Made by a program: the position numbers and the translations under genes. From Auanema rhodensis (lineage: Eukaryota > Nematoda > Chromadorea > Rhabditida > Rhabditidae): a DNA stretch of 64,000 nt. The notes under the pieces were generated by a model, which saw only the letters and a list, made by a program, of their open reading frames with translations, ran no database searches and was not told the DNA's origin. The stretch lies in the NCBI GenBank assembly GCA_964057225.1, contig OZ059895.1, forward strand, positions 8,556,001 to 8,620,000, written 5' to 3'. Positions within the stretch are counted from its first letter, which is position 1. Every line of letters begins with the position of its first letter. Shown in pieces: positions 51,118 to 63,446 of the stretch.

Positions 51118-52270
51118 ATGTCGAAAGCTGCCTCAGCTACTGAGAAAGCTTTACGTTTTGTCGAGAAGTCCTCTCGAATAAGACTACAAGATCTTAGGGA
51201 TAATGTTGGTGCTAGAACTACTGGTAGACAAGTTCGAAAAGGAACGAATCAAGTAATTCACCTTTTTTTTAATTTGAAAACCTGTTCACTTAGGCTGGAC
51301 ATACTCAAGGAGCTTTAGAGCGAGCAGCTAAGCCTCCATTGGGTTGGATTTGGGGAGATTTTTTCAGACCATGGCAACGTATGTTCCCAGGAGAAAAGCA
51401 TTTCAATGCTGATATAAAGTTTGATAGTTTCAAGTATTTATTATAATTGTAAAAAATTATAGTCTAAGAAGAGAATATCAACCGTTATCACTAGTCGAAC
51501 TTTCAAGATTAATAGATTTGGGATGGGTCGACGCCTCACGCCCAATTGATATTTCAGCTTTATGTGCTACTCGCAAATTCAATATTCAACCAAGGTTGCG
51601 ACAGTATGGATTTGATCTTACAGCTGAAGTTGATTCTATAGTCTTCCTCGATTTATTTATTTTTATACATAGGGAGCTGATGAGTTCACACATAAGATTG
51701 ACATAGAAGTGCAATATGCGTCCCAAGAAGTTATTGCTGCTATAGAAAAGGCAGGTGGACGGATTAGAACTGCATATTATGATGTACAATCATTAGAGGT
51801 TTTTTAAATTTTATGATATCGATTTATTGTTAGTGTTATAGGCTGCCGTTGATCCTAAGAATTGGTTCCTAAAGGGTCTTCCTATTCCTCAACGAAGAGC
51901 TCCCCCCGCTTCCTTATTAGAGTAAATCCCCATTTTATTCTTTTATTCCGTATTCAATTTTAGATATTACATGAATCCTTTAAATCGCGGATATCTTTCA
52001 AATTCCGAAGAAGTCAATGAATCAAGGAAGAAATTATCTATGTTGATGGGGTATGAGAGTACTGAGGAACCATTGGGAGAGACTAAGGCGCCTAATCAGG
52101 TATCATATTAATCTCAAGAGTTTGCTCATAATTTATTGCAGGTGTTCTATGGGCTTGAAGCTGGATCTGTTGTTTCTTTAGCTGATAAGAAGGTGTTTGG
52201 ACCAACACATCCTCTTCTCAAAAAATTTTATCAAAATGATTTCCGATCTGATAAAACCTATGATTGTTAA
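51118..52270 (+). CDS. MRPL15: mitochondrial large-subunit ribosomal protein uL15m
   Basis: A protein of the mitochondrial large ribosomal subunit. Seven exons (51118-51252, 51294-51418, 51463-51628, 51673-51798, 51842-51921, 51964-52099, 52142-52270) give 298 residues (human 296). Visible: a basic N-terminus; [40 protein letters not shown]; an L15 core with [20 protein letters not shown] and [10 protein letters not shown]; and the C-terminal extension with [15 protein letters not shown]. All blocks are in order and the length matches. Confidence 0.95.
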
Positions 52271-52934
52271 CTTTTGTTAAATTTGTTTGTTAGAGTTCAT
52301 GGTAAAACTTATTAATACTGATGTACAGAATTTCAATAGATAGTTTTAGGTAGTTACTATTGTTATTGTTAAAAATTGAAATTCATAAATAATGAATATA
52401 TTTAACTTTGTTTTTTTTTGGATTAATCATGAAACACTGCTATACATACGCGTATAAGATTTGCAAGATTTCTATCATTCAAGCGATTATTTTTTTTTGA
52501 AAACTAAATCTACTAATTTCTTTTGTTGCCTGTTTTGGTGATGATGCACAACAAATCTTAAAGGAATTTATAGGCTTAACTCTGACAACAGGGATCTCAA
52601 CTTCAGATACTAAGAAGAATCTCAGCTAATTTGTACGTACAAAACATTTAATCTTAAAAAAGTATTTTCTTTTAAAAAAATTACCAAAAAGAAGTTTTGT
52701 TAATTGGGAAGCTTTGAATTTGTTGTTGAATCTCGTCAACTTGTAATTAACATGAACGCTAATGTTATTGTTTCAAAAATTAAGAATAGTCAAAGGCCAA
52801 AAATCAAAATAAAACAGTACATAAGCTTGTCAAGCATTCGCTTTCTTTGATTTTGTTTGGTGTTTCAGTATATTATATCGTATTGTATTTAATATTTATT
52901 TAATAAATATTATTTATATAGTTTGAGATAAATA
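52271..52934. other. intergenic gap between convergent genes
   Basis: About 660 AT-rich bases between the stops of MRPL15 (+) and the small Cys-rich peptide gene (-). No further feature was recognised. Confidence 0.5.
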
Positions 52935-53257
52935 TTATCCACTATGAGGTGGAGAAACATATTTAGGTTGTGGTACCGGGGCTACATACGAATTTGGAGG
53001 AAGAGCATAGGTTGGAGCAGCAACATAACTGAAAGCAAAACTTGAGCTTTTAAATCCAGAAATGAAAAAGCTTACCTTCCTCCACCACAAGTAACAGTAG
53101 ATCCTGAACAGCCAGTAGATTCCTGACAGCAAGCAGATGGAACATTACCTCCAATGCATCCGAAGACAGAAGAACTTAGACACAAACCGAGCAGAACAAA
53201 CAGAAGCTGTATAAGATAATTGAAATAAATATTCAAACTTGATGAAAACCTCACCAT
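52935..53257 (-). CDS. small secreted Cys/Pro-rich peptide (75 aa)
   Basis: Exons 53257-53255 (only the ATG), 53206-53076 and 53028-52935. The signal peptide (MLLFVLLGLCLSSSVFG) begins at the join. The mature part has a compact Cys cluster with about six Cys (CIGG, ACCQESTGCSG, TCGGG) and then a Pro/Val/Tyr-rich tail (YALPPNSYVAPVPQPKYV). It may be a secreted structural or defence-like peptide; no family is recognised. The three-base first exon is inferred from the good donor directly after ATG (gtgaggtt). Reading through the intron instead gives a longer basic N-terminus. Confidence 0.65.
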
Positions 53258-53817
53258 AATATGACGATGTGTCAGCTTAACGACAATTCTTGGATTTATA
53301 AGATGAGCTTTATATATATGCAAAGTTCTCTGAGATTCCAGATTATAGTTCGTACAGATGTGATTTGAAAAAAGTCATCGTTATTCTTAAGAACTAGTTT
53401 AGCCGGAATCAGTGCTTGTATAATCCAATTAAATTAGATTTCATATGATATATATACATTAAGGTTATTTTATGCTCTGTTATATATTAAAAGAAAATAA
53501 ATACAAATAGTAATAATATTTAATATAAATTAAAAAATGAAATAAACATAATTAAAATAATTAATAATACTAAATATATATTACCCGTGTTAAAAAATTT
53601 AAGAGAAAATATGATATTTTCAACTAATAATATACATTATGAAAAAGAAAAACCGAATATAATATTGATATGTAATACTGTTTTGGTCAAGTTCTTTCTT
53701 TTTTTTTCGAAGAATTTCTACATACTATTGCATTCATTATGTTAGTTCCTAGTTTGATTTGTTGTAGTTTTTTTTTATAAAGTAACATCATTTAATGAAT
53801 TAATTTCACTACTTGTT

Positions 53818-54477
53818 TCATTTTCCTATAAATATTATTTTAACTATATCATATAATTTATATAATCTTACACATTCTTTATAGGACGAACTTTCTGCTA
53901 TTGTTGATAATCGTTTAACACGAGCACTCTCGGATGTTTCGTCAGAATTTCCCTATAATTGCTTTATTTAGATTTCTTAAATCAAAACTAGTTGTAGCTT
54001 TAATAACAGGATATATTGTTAAAAATTTTTTTTAAATTCAAAAATACTGAAATTACTAAAAAAATATTTTTACCAATTCTAGTTTATCATATGTTCGCGT
54101 ATCATCTTCCTCTTCAATACCATCTGTCACCCATGCCATTCCTTTCCATACCTAGTAATTATCAAAATTAAAAATCTATTAAGCTAAAGCTTATTAAGTT
54201 TATTTCAAAACTTTTTCTTTTTGAATATTTACCTGATGCATTATATGAACGGCTGGAGCTAACATTGCTACAGTTGCTCGTGATTCTTGCCTATAACATT
54301 GATCTTTTTTCCAAAAAAATTCATAAACACTTTGAAATACCTAAGAGGTGCTCGAACTTGGCCATCTTCTGATGTTGCAAAGCTCTGAGCATGTGCTTGC
54401 ATTCGAGCTCGCAAACCTGTCATTTTTGGTGATGAAGTACCATCTGGAGGAATAGGATACATCTCTTGAATATGCTC
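53818..54477 (-). CDS. partial gene, unrecognised (four exons)
   Basis: Exons 54477-54341, 54290-54233, 54151-54074 and 53952 onward join in phase. They encode YPIPPDGTSSPKMTGLRARM, QAHAQSFATSEDGQVRAPLR, AMLAPAVHIMHQ, VWKGMAWVTDGIEEEDDTRT and a Ser-rich tail (GNSDETSESARVKRLSTI). Even codon use and clean splice sites indicate real coding sequence. The 3' end is uncertain: a stop lies at 53818, but a donor-like gtaaga near 53880 could lead on. The 5' part is probably among the exons to the right. No family is recognised. Confidence 0.55.
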
Positions 54478-55108
54478 CTGAAATACATAAAAAGCTTTTA
54501 GAGCAAAAACGTTTTTGTTTCAAATTTTATGAAACGAATCCCCTATTTCAAGTTAGCATGTTGTTTAAGTCTTTTCAAACTATATTGGTATAGATCAGTT
54601 AACTAGCTAATTGTGCAACACGCTCTGCTAGCAATAGCCAAGCCGGACAGAGAAGAAGTCGTATCCGGACTCATCTTCTATCGATACCCATGGTTTCCTT
54701 GATGCACAATTCAAATGAATATACTAAAAGAATACAAGAAAACGAAAATTAAAAAATATTGGATAGGGGGGGGGGTGGTATTACATATAAACGAATTGGC
54801 TGGATAAAACATGTGCCGTTTTAATCTAAATCTCAACATAAAGTTTGAGCATGCTGCTATTATTTCTCATCAACTAGACTTTAGTCGGTTGCAATCGTCA
54901 TGAACTATTTAGTTTCATTGCCTCATTAATTGACTAGAGTAGATCTCAAAGTCGTGCCAATGAGGCGCGACAACAACGAAATGTTCAGCCTAATAGGCAT
55001 AAAGCAGCTCATGCTGCTGTACAAGTTGTCTTTCATTCAAACCGAGTTGTACCCTTTTCATAACTACAAACATAACCTACGTGAAGTAATATGCAGAAAC
55101 GAGTATAC

Positions 55109-55620
55109 CAGCCTGGATTCGGACAAGCTCCCGGATTTGCTATACATAAGGCACATGCCAGCATTGTTCCTAGAAATATTAAAGATCACTTCATTATTTC
55201 AAGATATCATAGAAGATTGTTGTCACTACTCTAAAGCACTTTGTAATTTGACATTTGCAGATAGAAAAAAAAACTGAATAATGAAAAATATTATAAGTCT
55301 TAGACAGAAAACCCGACGGAAATTCAAAAATCGGAAGAAATCATACGATGATGTAGAAGCTTAAGAAGAAAAAAAATTTTCTCTATGCAATCTACACAAT
55401 GTCAATCATTCTAAAGTAATTTTGAGAATTTATGTCAAATAATTATTAAAAAAAATAATTTTTTAACGTATATACTAATTAAAAACTTCTTCTTACCAAC
55501 AATACATAACAATACTATGTATAGACCGAAATTATACATTTCTAGATCTATGATGGCCAATGTAACACAGGAGCACATAATGATAAATAAGAGCAAAATG
55601 GCCAAACAAGCATAAAACAT
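55109..55620 (-). CDS. putative first exons of a membrane protein, perhaps the 5' part of the gene at 53818-54477
   Basis: Exon 55620-55497 begins with ATG and is strongly hydrophobic (AILLLFIIMCSCVTLAIIDL, then FGLYIVLLCIVG). It ends in a good donor (gtaagaag) in phase 1. Exon 55169-55109 follows in phase, adding GTMLACALCIANPGACPNPG. Together they look like two membrane spans and a Cys/Pro loop. I could not extend the chain leftwards to the 54477 exon without a stop, so the link is open. The plus-strand frame at 54930-55277 lies over these exons and is probably their shadow. Confidence 0.4.
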
Positions 55621-57967
55621 TCTGTAATAAAATAATAAATATAATAAAAAAATTTATATTTAAATTTAAAAAAATAATAATATTATATTGAAATGTATTA
55701 ATTAATATTATATAACAGATAGAAGGAATGAAAAGTATGTTTCAGTTTGAATTAGAAATCATTTGCAACGGTTTTTGGCTGCGGATTGACGGACATCCTT
55801 GAAGCCCGGAGAACAATTGATGAGCCAAAGAAGGATAATTTGAAAAAGAACAAGTGAGCAATAAGAACATGTAAGAGAATGAAAAAGAAAAAGAGTCATG
55901 TAAAGCTCAATACTTCACTTTGTTAGTTAGTTCAATGAGAAGCTCTATTTCATGATTGATGAAAGATTATCTAACCTTTTGAAGTGGATATGCTTGTATT
56001 GCTCTTCTTTTTTTTCAAAAATTGTAAACAGTAAACAATAATGTTGTCAGATGTCAGAACACCTAATGATTGACAATGTAGTCTTTTCCTTGGTATTCTA
56101 TTTGTAAAAAAAGTTTAAAAAATCGTAGAATTTTCTAATTTTAACTATTTTTACGAAAAATATTATCAGAAATTGCATTTAAATACAAAGAGAAATGGTG
56201 GATAACGCCCAATTTTCCTGTTTTCACATAAAAGCTAGCATTTTGACGAATTGAATAGTCAATAGGTAAGCTGAATAATTTTTGAACTTTACACCCTTAG
56301 ACATGAATGCCTGTCGAACATGTATGCTGTCCATTGTCAAGAAATCCATAAATTAAGAATTTTATAAGCAAAACTATATAAAATAGAATTTATTTTCTAT
56401 TTCTCAAGCTTATTTATCTCTGAAGCTGTTGATCGAAGACGAAACATGTGATAAAGCTTTATAAGAAGATGAGCTTATGAAGTCAGATATTGTTAAATTT
56501 GAAATATTCAATTAATACACAAATAATTATCTAATATAAAGCAACAGCTAAAGATTATTTGAAATTTAGAATAATAAAATAAAAAAAAAGTTGAATAGTT
56601 CAGGAACTACTTTGCTAATCTATATTTATTATTTTTTGGTTTAAAAATAGAAAAAATAAGAAAGAAATTGAAAGAAAAATTTTTTTGAATTAGAATTATT
56701 AATATGTTATGGAAAATTAAGAAAAATATATAGTTTATATATAGTTAATATATAAATAAATAAATTAAAAATGAATCTATTAAATAGATTTGAAGAATAT
56801 ATGATCTTTCTTTAATAGGTCAGAAGAATAATCGGTTAAAGATGTGAGAACTTTTCCTTTTTGGTTTTAGATCAGAATTATCCAGTAAACTGCCAAAGAA
56901 ATTGGATATGAAGAGAACTGAATGATGCAACCGCTTGGCATGTAGATCAACCAGAAAATTGAAAATGTTCTTTTCATAAAAGAATATATCATAGAAGTTA
57001 TCATCATACTATTTCATTTGAAAACAGCTTAAAAGATCAAAAAATTTCAAATTATTTGAATAATATATTCATGATTTAAACGAATACTTTCAAAACTTTA
57101 ATTAAGAGAAAATGAAAGAAGAAGAAGAAGAAGAATGTGAAAAATGGAAGGAAAACCTAAATTTTAGTTGGAATGAGCATGAGCTCTAACAAAGCGTTAG
57201 TTCTACGACTGGCAAGTGACTCATCTATACATAGTAATAAGAAGAACTCAAAGACAAAAATGGCTCTGAGAACCATCTAAACATAGCGTGATAGCAAAAG
57301 AAGCCTATTTTTCTTAATCGGAAAGAGAAAGAGAAGCTGAGTCTTGATGAAACATGTGTATCTCGTACAAAGAAGGGGTGGAGAAACAGAAAAGAGATCT
57401 AATGAAGTCTCAAGGATGTATTCAATATCTGAAATCTCTCTTCTTTCTTTTTTCCATTTTTTAAAACTAATTTTTATTTCTGTTTATGGTTTGTATGTTT
57501 GTCATTTTCATCTCTTTTTGTTTTGTTTTCTTTTATAATATTTTTCATTTAAATATATTTATATAAAATAGTAATAGGTATTAAAGTACGTGTGAAGTTG
57601 ATGATAAAGAATAAAGATGAAAAAGAAGATGAAGCATATGAAGATGAACGAACGTCTCTTTGTACCTCTAAATACGTTTTCCTTCTTCGACTTCAACTTC
57701 TTTGTATTTCAATTCTGCTTATGGCTTCTAGCTATGAGACAATAGAGTGGCCCATTAAGAGACAAATTGAGAGGTACCTAGAGAGAGGTAGAGCTCCAAG
57801 TGAAAGCTAAAGATGAAAAGAGAGGACTTATTATGTGCTTCTAAAAAGTATATGTTCAGCCATACTTATGTAATTCTTAGAATTTTTTTATTATATGACA
57901 TAAGTAACCATAGAAAGATAGAGAGAGAGGGAGAGGGGGAGAGTGAAGTATATATATATATATATAT

Positions 57968-57969
<2 letters not shown>

Positions 57970-58041
<72 letters not shown>
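57970..58041. repeat. (GA)n microsatellite next to (TA)n
   Basis: A TA run (57949-57970) passes directly into about 34 GA/AG units with one AAA interruption. Confidence 0.96.
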
Positions 58042-58864
58042 AGCCAAGTAATATAAGAGTACATTGTGAGGGAAATAATTATTATTTCTTTCACAATCTA
58101 CCTACATACATGCTTATATATATATTTAGAAACATACTAGAATACTATCAAATAGAAAGGATTTTTCAATATAAATTTATATATTCTTATTAAGATATAA
58201 TGAAGTTTTTAATCCAAAGAAGTAAAAAATATTAAAAAATTTCTTCAAAATTTGCCGATAATGAAGATGACTTGTTGAAGTTTGAGTTTGAATAATACAA
58301 GCTTCTTGTTCAAAAAAGAAGAAGAAGAAGAATTCAAAAGCTTTAGTAGAATAGAATAGGAACGAACGAACGAACACAAAGATTAGAACAAGTATATGAA
58401 TGAAAAGATAAAAAATTAAAAAAAAGTGAAAAAAACAACAAAAAAAGGGAATATAAGAGATAGAGAGGGAGTATAGAATGATGAGAGTGTAGACATGAAG
58501 ACGAAGACAGGAAGAGAGGCAGGAAAGGGAAACTAATTGAACGACTTTCATCATTTAAACGAGAAATTCATATAATCATCTTAACTTCTCAACAGAATTA
58601 CTGTTAACGGAAACGATATTTCTGATATTTTTCATTTTTCATGAAAAAAATTGATAAGATACAGATGTAGTTGTTCATTTCAGAAAGAAAAATATCAAAG
58701 AAAATGAAATTTTTGAATGACGAAGGCAAATTTTCCTAAAATACGAAACGTTTTCAGAAAATTGTAGTCGTTTGAAATATGATAAATGCTATATTTATCA
58801 GAAAAAAAATAATATTTAAGATATGAACGTGTTAAGAAAATGTTTCGAAAAGTCTATTTCTCCC

Positions 58865-58949
<85 letters not shown>
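58865..58949. repeat. (CT)n microsatellite
   Basis: About 40 CT units with one CCC interruption near the start. This is one of the longest arrays in the window. Confidence 0.97.
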
Positions 58950-58951
<2 letters not shown>

Positions 58952-60246
58952 TTCTTTCTTTCTCAATATTCCCATTAATTTCAATAAATTTATTTATCAA
59001 TTTGGAAAAAAATTTTCTTATTTTCAAGCTGAATATGCTGAAAATGAAGAAATTGGATATCATGAGAACTGATCTTAGTTGCAACTTTAGTACATTAATC
59101 TAGTTATCTGTGAATGAATTTGCTTGATTACATTTATAGTTTCATAACTATGCTTAACTATATATACATATAAGTATAATAAGATAATTAATATAATTAA
59201 CAAGACAAGTATGTTTTAAAGTATAAAAGACAGGTTTTCAATTTTATTTTATAAAAATTTAATAGAAATGTCCCCTGATGATTAAGAACATCTAGATATT
59301 CTCCGGAAAAATATTGTGGAGGACAAGCAGCGGTATTACTCAGTTTTAGTCGAGATTCAGAATAATGTGACAAATTTGTTAGAACACCCGATGAACGCCA
59401 TTTGGAAAAGTTCTTCCACTCTGTGAAAATAGAGGGAAACGCGATATTAGCACAGAATAACTAGTGAAAATAAGAATTAAACACTGGAAACATGGAGGAT
59501 AACGGGATGAGAATCAGGGAAAGAGAGGGAGAAAGAGGTGTGAGGAAAGAGAGAGAAGCATAGATTGAGAAGATGTTGGATGTGCGTGTGAGTAGATGGA
59601 AACAGGAGAGCATCCCGTGCCTTTGGGGCTAATTGGCTCAAGTTTACGATGGGTGTCATCCAATTCTGGATTATATGCATCCGTCTTGTTGGCTGTTACA
59701 GAGCAAAAAAATGCTGAGGATGAGCTTCCATACCTAAGAAGAACGATCTCAGGTAACAACTCAGCTGGCTATTCATTCAATGAACTTTGAGAAAAAATGT
59801 TTTCCACAAGCCCAGAAATTACTATAATGCAACTTGTTTTAAGATATTAGATAGGATTCACTAACTCATTAAAGTTTTTTTGCTTCTAAATATAGAAAAA
59901 AGAAGGAACTTGTTGAAGGAGAAACACATTTTTTTTTGGACTTTTTCGTAATGTTGAATCAAATGTCGACATAGGAGGCATGAGATCCACAAAAAAATTG
60001 AAAACGACACAAGTTCAATAGTGAAAAAAGAAAAAAAAGAAAGTGAATGAAGTAGATGTACGCATTAATTCACGTCTGAAGCCGACGTGTCCTTCCGTAG
60101 TTGCCTAGAGCATCAGTTTTTCCATGTCTTAACTATTCTTATTGAAGCTAGCTTGTCAACGACACCACCAACACAGATAGACATATACACATATAGATGT
60201 ATGTATATAACTATACTAACATTCTTATATAGGGAAAATTCTAAAA

Positions 60247-60255
60247 GAAAGAGAG

Positions 60256-60297
<42 letters not shown>
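60247..60297. repeat. (GA)n microsatellite
   Basis: GA array with AAAGAT interruptions. Confidence 0.95.
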
Positions 60298-60301
<4 letters not shown>

Positions 60302-63048
60302 GGGAGGGGTAGTACCAATCTATAGAGAGAAAACGAACGATTCTATTATAATAATTAAATGGAAATATGGAAATATAGAATCGAAAATGAAAATAAAAGA
60401 TATTAGAAGCAGAGATGTCGTGGAAACAGAAGATGAAGAAATACCAGTGATGGTGTGACTACCGATAAAGCTTCTCGAATGAAAAATAAAACATGAAAAT
60501 TTCAAAAGAGTTGTGCCTTACATATATGGTTAATCCGTAACAATGAAATAAACAAAACAATAATAACAACAACAACAATAACAAACTTGAAGCATATACA
60601 TAGATAGATAGATATGTTTATATAGTTAAATTACTGTAATATATAATAATAAATAATCAATAAACAGTATAAAATATTGAAATGAGAAAAAAACATAAGG
60701 AAAACAAGCTATTTAGGGAAAAAAACATAAAAGTGAGGGAGATATATTGAAGATATAATTGAAGAAAAACGAAAAAGGATATGATTATTTGATCTGTGTA
60801 CATCTTCTTCTATCCTCAACCACTTTAACGTTCATGCCCTTTTCTAACCAACCATCAACATTAACTCAAAAAAGATGTAACATTAGCTAATAAATATAAA
60901 ATCATTATCTATCTATTTATCTAATCATCATAAATTTTTATTTTTTAAATTAAATAAACAATTATATTTTCTTTTTTTTTCATAAATATATACATATAGT
61001 TAAATTTCTAAATCTATTTAATTAAATAAATGATGTTAAAGATGATATTTATAAATACTTTTTATAATAGTTAAAGAAAACATATAGATAAATACATATA
61101 GTTAGATTTAATATATTTAAATAAAATAAGAAAAATAAAGAGATAAGACTGTTTTGAGTTGATGAAAAATACATCAAGAAGTAGAGAATCATATAACTTA
61201 TATGAAATTAACGATTGAAAATACCTAATTACAACATGAAATCTGATACTACTTAGGATATTCGTTTTCTATTCATTTTTCAAGTTTCTTCATCGTTTTT
61301 TTTTTATTTTTTTCTGTTGTAAATTGTATATTTAAATAATATTTTATTTAAAATATAATTTATATATTTATAATTAAGATAACTATGTATTTATATAGAA
61401 ATCATTAGTTAAATTAAATATTAGTTAAATTAAAATGCAATATATTTAAATATTTTTAAATTTATTTAATAAAAAAAATAAATAAATTTTAAATTATATG
61501 TTATAAATAAATTGTAATTTTTTTTTTAAATATAAAATATAATATAACAAAATAAAAAATTATAAATAATAAATATTATATTTAAATATTCGAGATAAAA
61601 GAAATATCTAATTATATTAATTATTTTAAATATAAATTTTCCATTTTATTAGTATTAATATATATTAAAATATTTTAAACTATATTTATAAAAAAATATT
61701 TGAATTTGTATGTATAAATGCTTCATTCCAGCATTCTTCTTCGGCGATTATGTTGCTCTATGATTCTTCATCCCCCTAATTTGCGTAATTATTCATCTCT
61801 GATTCAATGGAAGTTTCCAAAAATTGATTTATTCGTTTATATATAATATATATATATTTAGATAATAGTTGATCAAAAAAAGATTAAATTTAAGTTTAAA
61901 TTAAGTTAAAAGATCAGATAATTCAATATCATAATTGATTATACATATAAATATTTATTCAAATAAATATTATATTATTTATAATAAAAATAATTATATA
62001 AACAAAACAAATTTTTTATTATCTTTTGAAACATTTGTATTTTATTATTATTTTTATATATTAATCTATTATAATATTATTTATATAACTTCATTAACTA
62101 TTTTAAAATTTAAAAAAAATTGTGAATAAGTGAATTTTCCTTTAATTTTTTAAAACCAAGTTTCATTGCATGGAAATAGATAGAAGAAGAAGCTTCACCA
62201 ACAATATTAAGATGGTTTATGAGTTTTACAGCTGCTCATTAGAGCTTTTCATGGCAAATACTTGGACGTCACCAGCCAGATGTGAGAACAGAGCAGGAAA
62301 ATTTAAATTTCACTTTAGACATCTGCAGTTAACTTATTTTCATTTTTGTCAACTTTAACGTATTTATCGTCGTTTTTGCTTATTTTTGTTTAAAAAAAGA
62401 AAAATAAAATAATAAAAATTTGTTTATTTATTAGATCTTCTAATATACATTTCGTTTCATTACTAAATTTTTTGGGGCTAAGACCAAAGAAATACAATGA
62501 AATCTGTCATCGTATGTTCTCTGATACGAAAACAACTTCAAACTCTGAGAATTCACATCAAGTCAGCCACTACTATCTCAACCACCGGAATCATATGCGC
62601 CCCACGAGGCCAGATAACGTCAGATAATGTTATGAGCGGATATTTAGAGAGAAGCAGAGAAGAATGTGATCCATATAAAAGCTAAGAAGAAGTAGAAGAA
62701 GAGAGAGGGGGTGGTGGAAGTAAAATCGTAAATGCTTTTCATAACATGTGTACTGAATAGAAGAGAAAACAACAAAAAAAGATGTTTGTTGTACGAATAA
62801 AGAAGTTTTTAAATATTCTTTTAACCATATTATATCATTTATAAATTATTTTTTAAATAAAATATAAATTAATTATGTTTAATTGAGAATTTTTGCCTAA
62901 GACCTAAAATCAAAAAAATCTATTTGAATGTTTAACCAAATATTTCAATTCCTTTTAGTTATTTTTACATAAATTCTATTTATTATTATAATTGTTTATT
63001 GTTTATTTAATATTTCTTAAAATATAATTAACTATAATACTTTAAATA

Positions 63049-63061
63049 CCCCCCCCCCCCC
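63049..63061. repeat. C13 homopolymer
   Basis: Thirteen consecutive C residues in very AT-rich DNA. A G10 run at about 54767-54776 is the only comparable tract. Confidence 0.9.
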
Positions 63062-63357
63062 ATTCTCCTTTCTTACAGCCCTGTTCTTTGCCACATTTGG
63101 ATAACAAGAGAAGTATATACAGTATTCTTAATATATTTTTATTATAATTATAATTTATTTATATATTAATATTAGATATACTATCAATCAAGTTTACGAA
63201 ATCTTTTTTTCTGTAACTCTTTTACTGAAAATGATTCTTTTCCCTGTCGTCGTATGTCTTTTCACTTGTAGAGAAAGAGGGTGGAAGAGTGGGAGGAAGG
63301 TCCCGAACCGACTAAACTGAGATGTTGACCTTCCCTTGGGAATTAGACCAGAGTTGC

Positions 63358-63369
63358 AGAGAGAGAGAA

Positions 63370-63442
<73 letters not shown>
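63358..63442. repeat. (GA)n microsatellite
   Basis: About 40 GA units with AAAGG and AAA interruptions at the edges. Confidence 0.96.

Positions 63443-63446
<4 letters not shown>

Noticed and set aside
54930-55277. A single-exon plus-strand gene of 115 codons
   Set aside because: It begins with TTG, uses codons unlike its neighbours, matches no family, and overlaps a better-supported minus-strand exon (55169-55109).
58854-59103. Long open frames of Ser-Leu or Arg-Glu repeats at the GA/CT arrays
   Set aside because: CT/GA repeats contain no stop codon in any frame, so these frames are products of the microsatellites.
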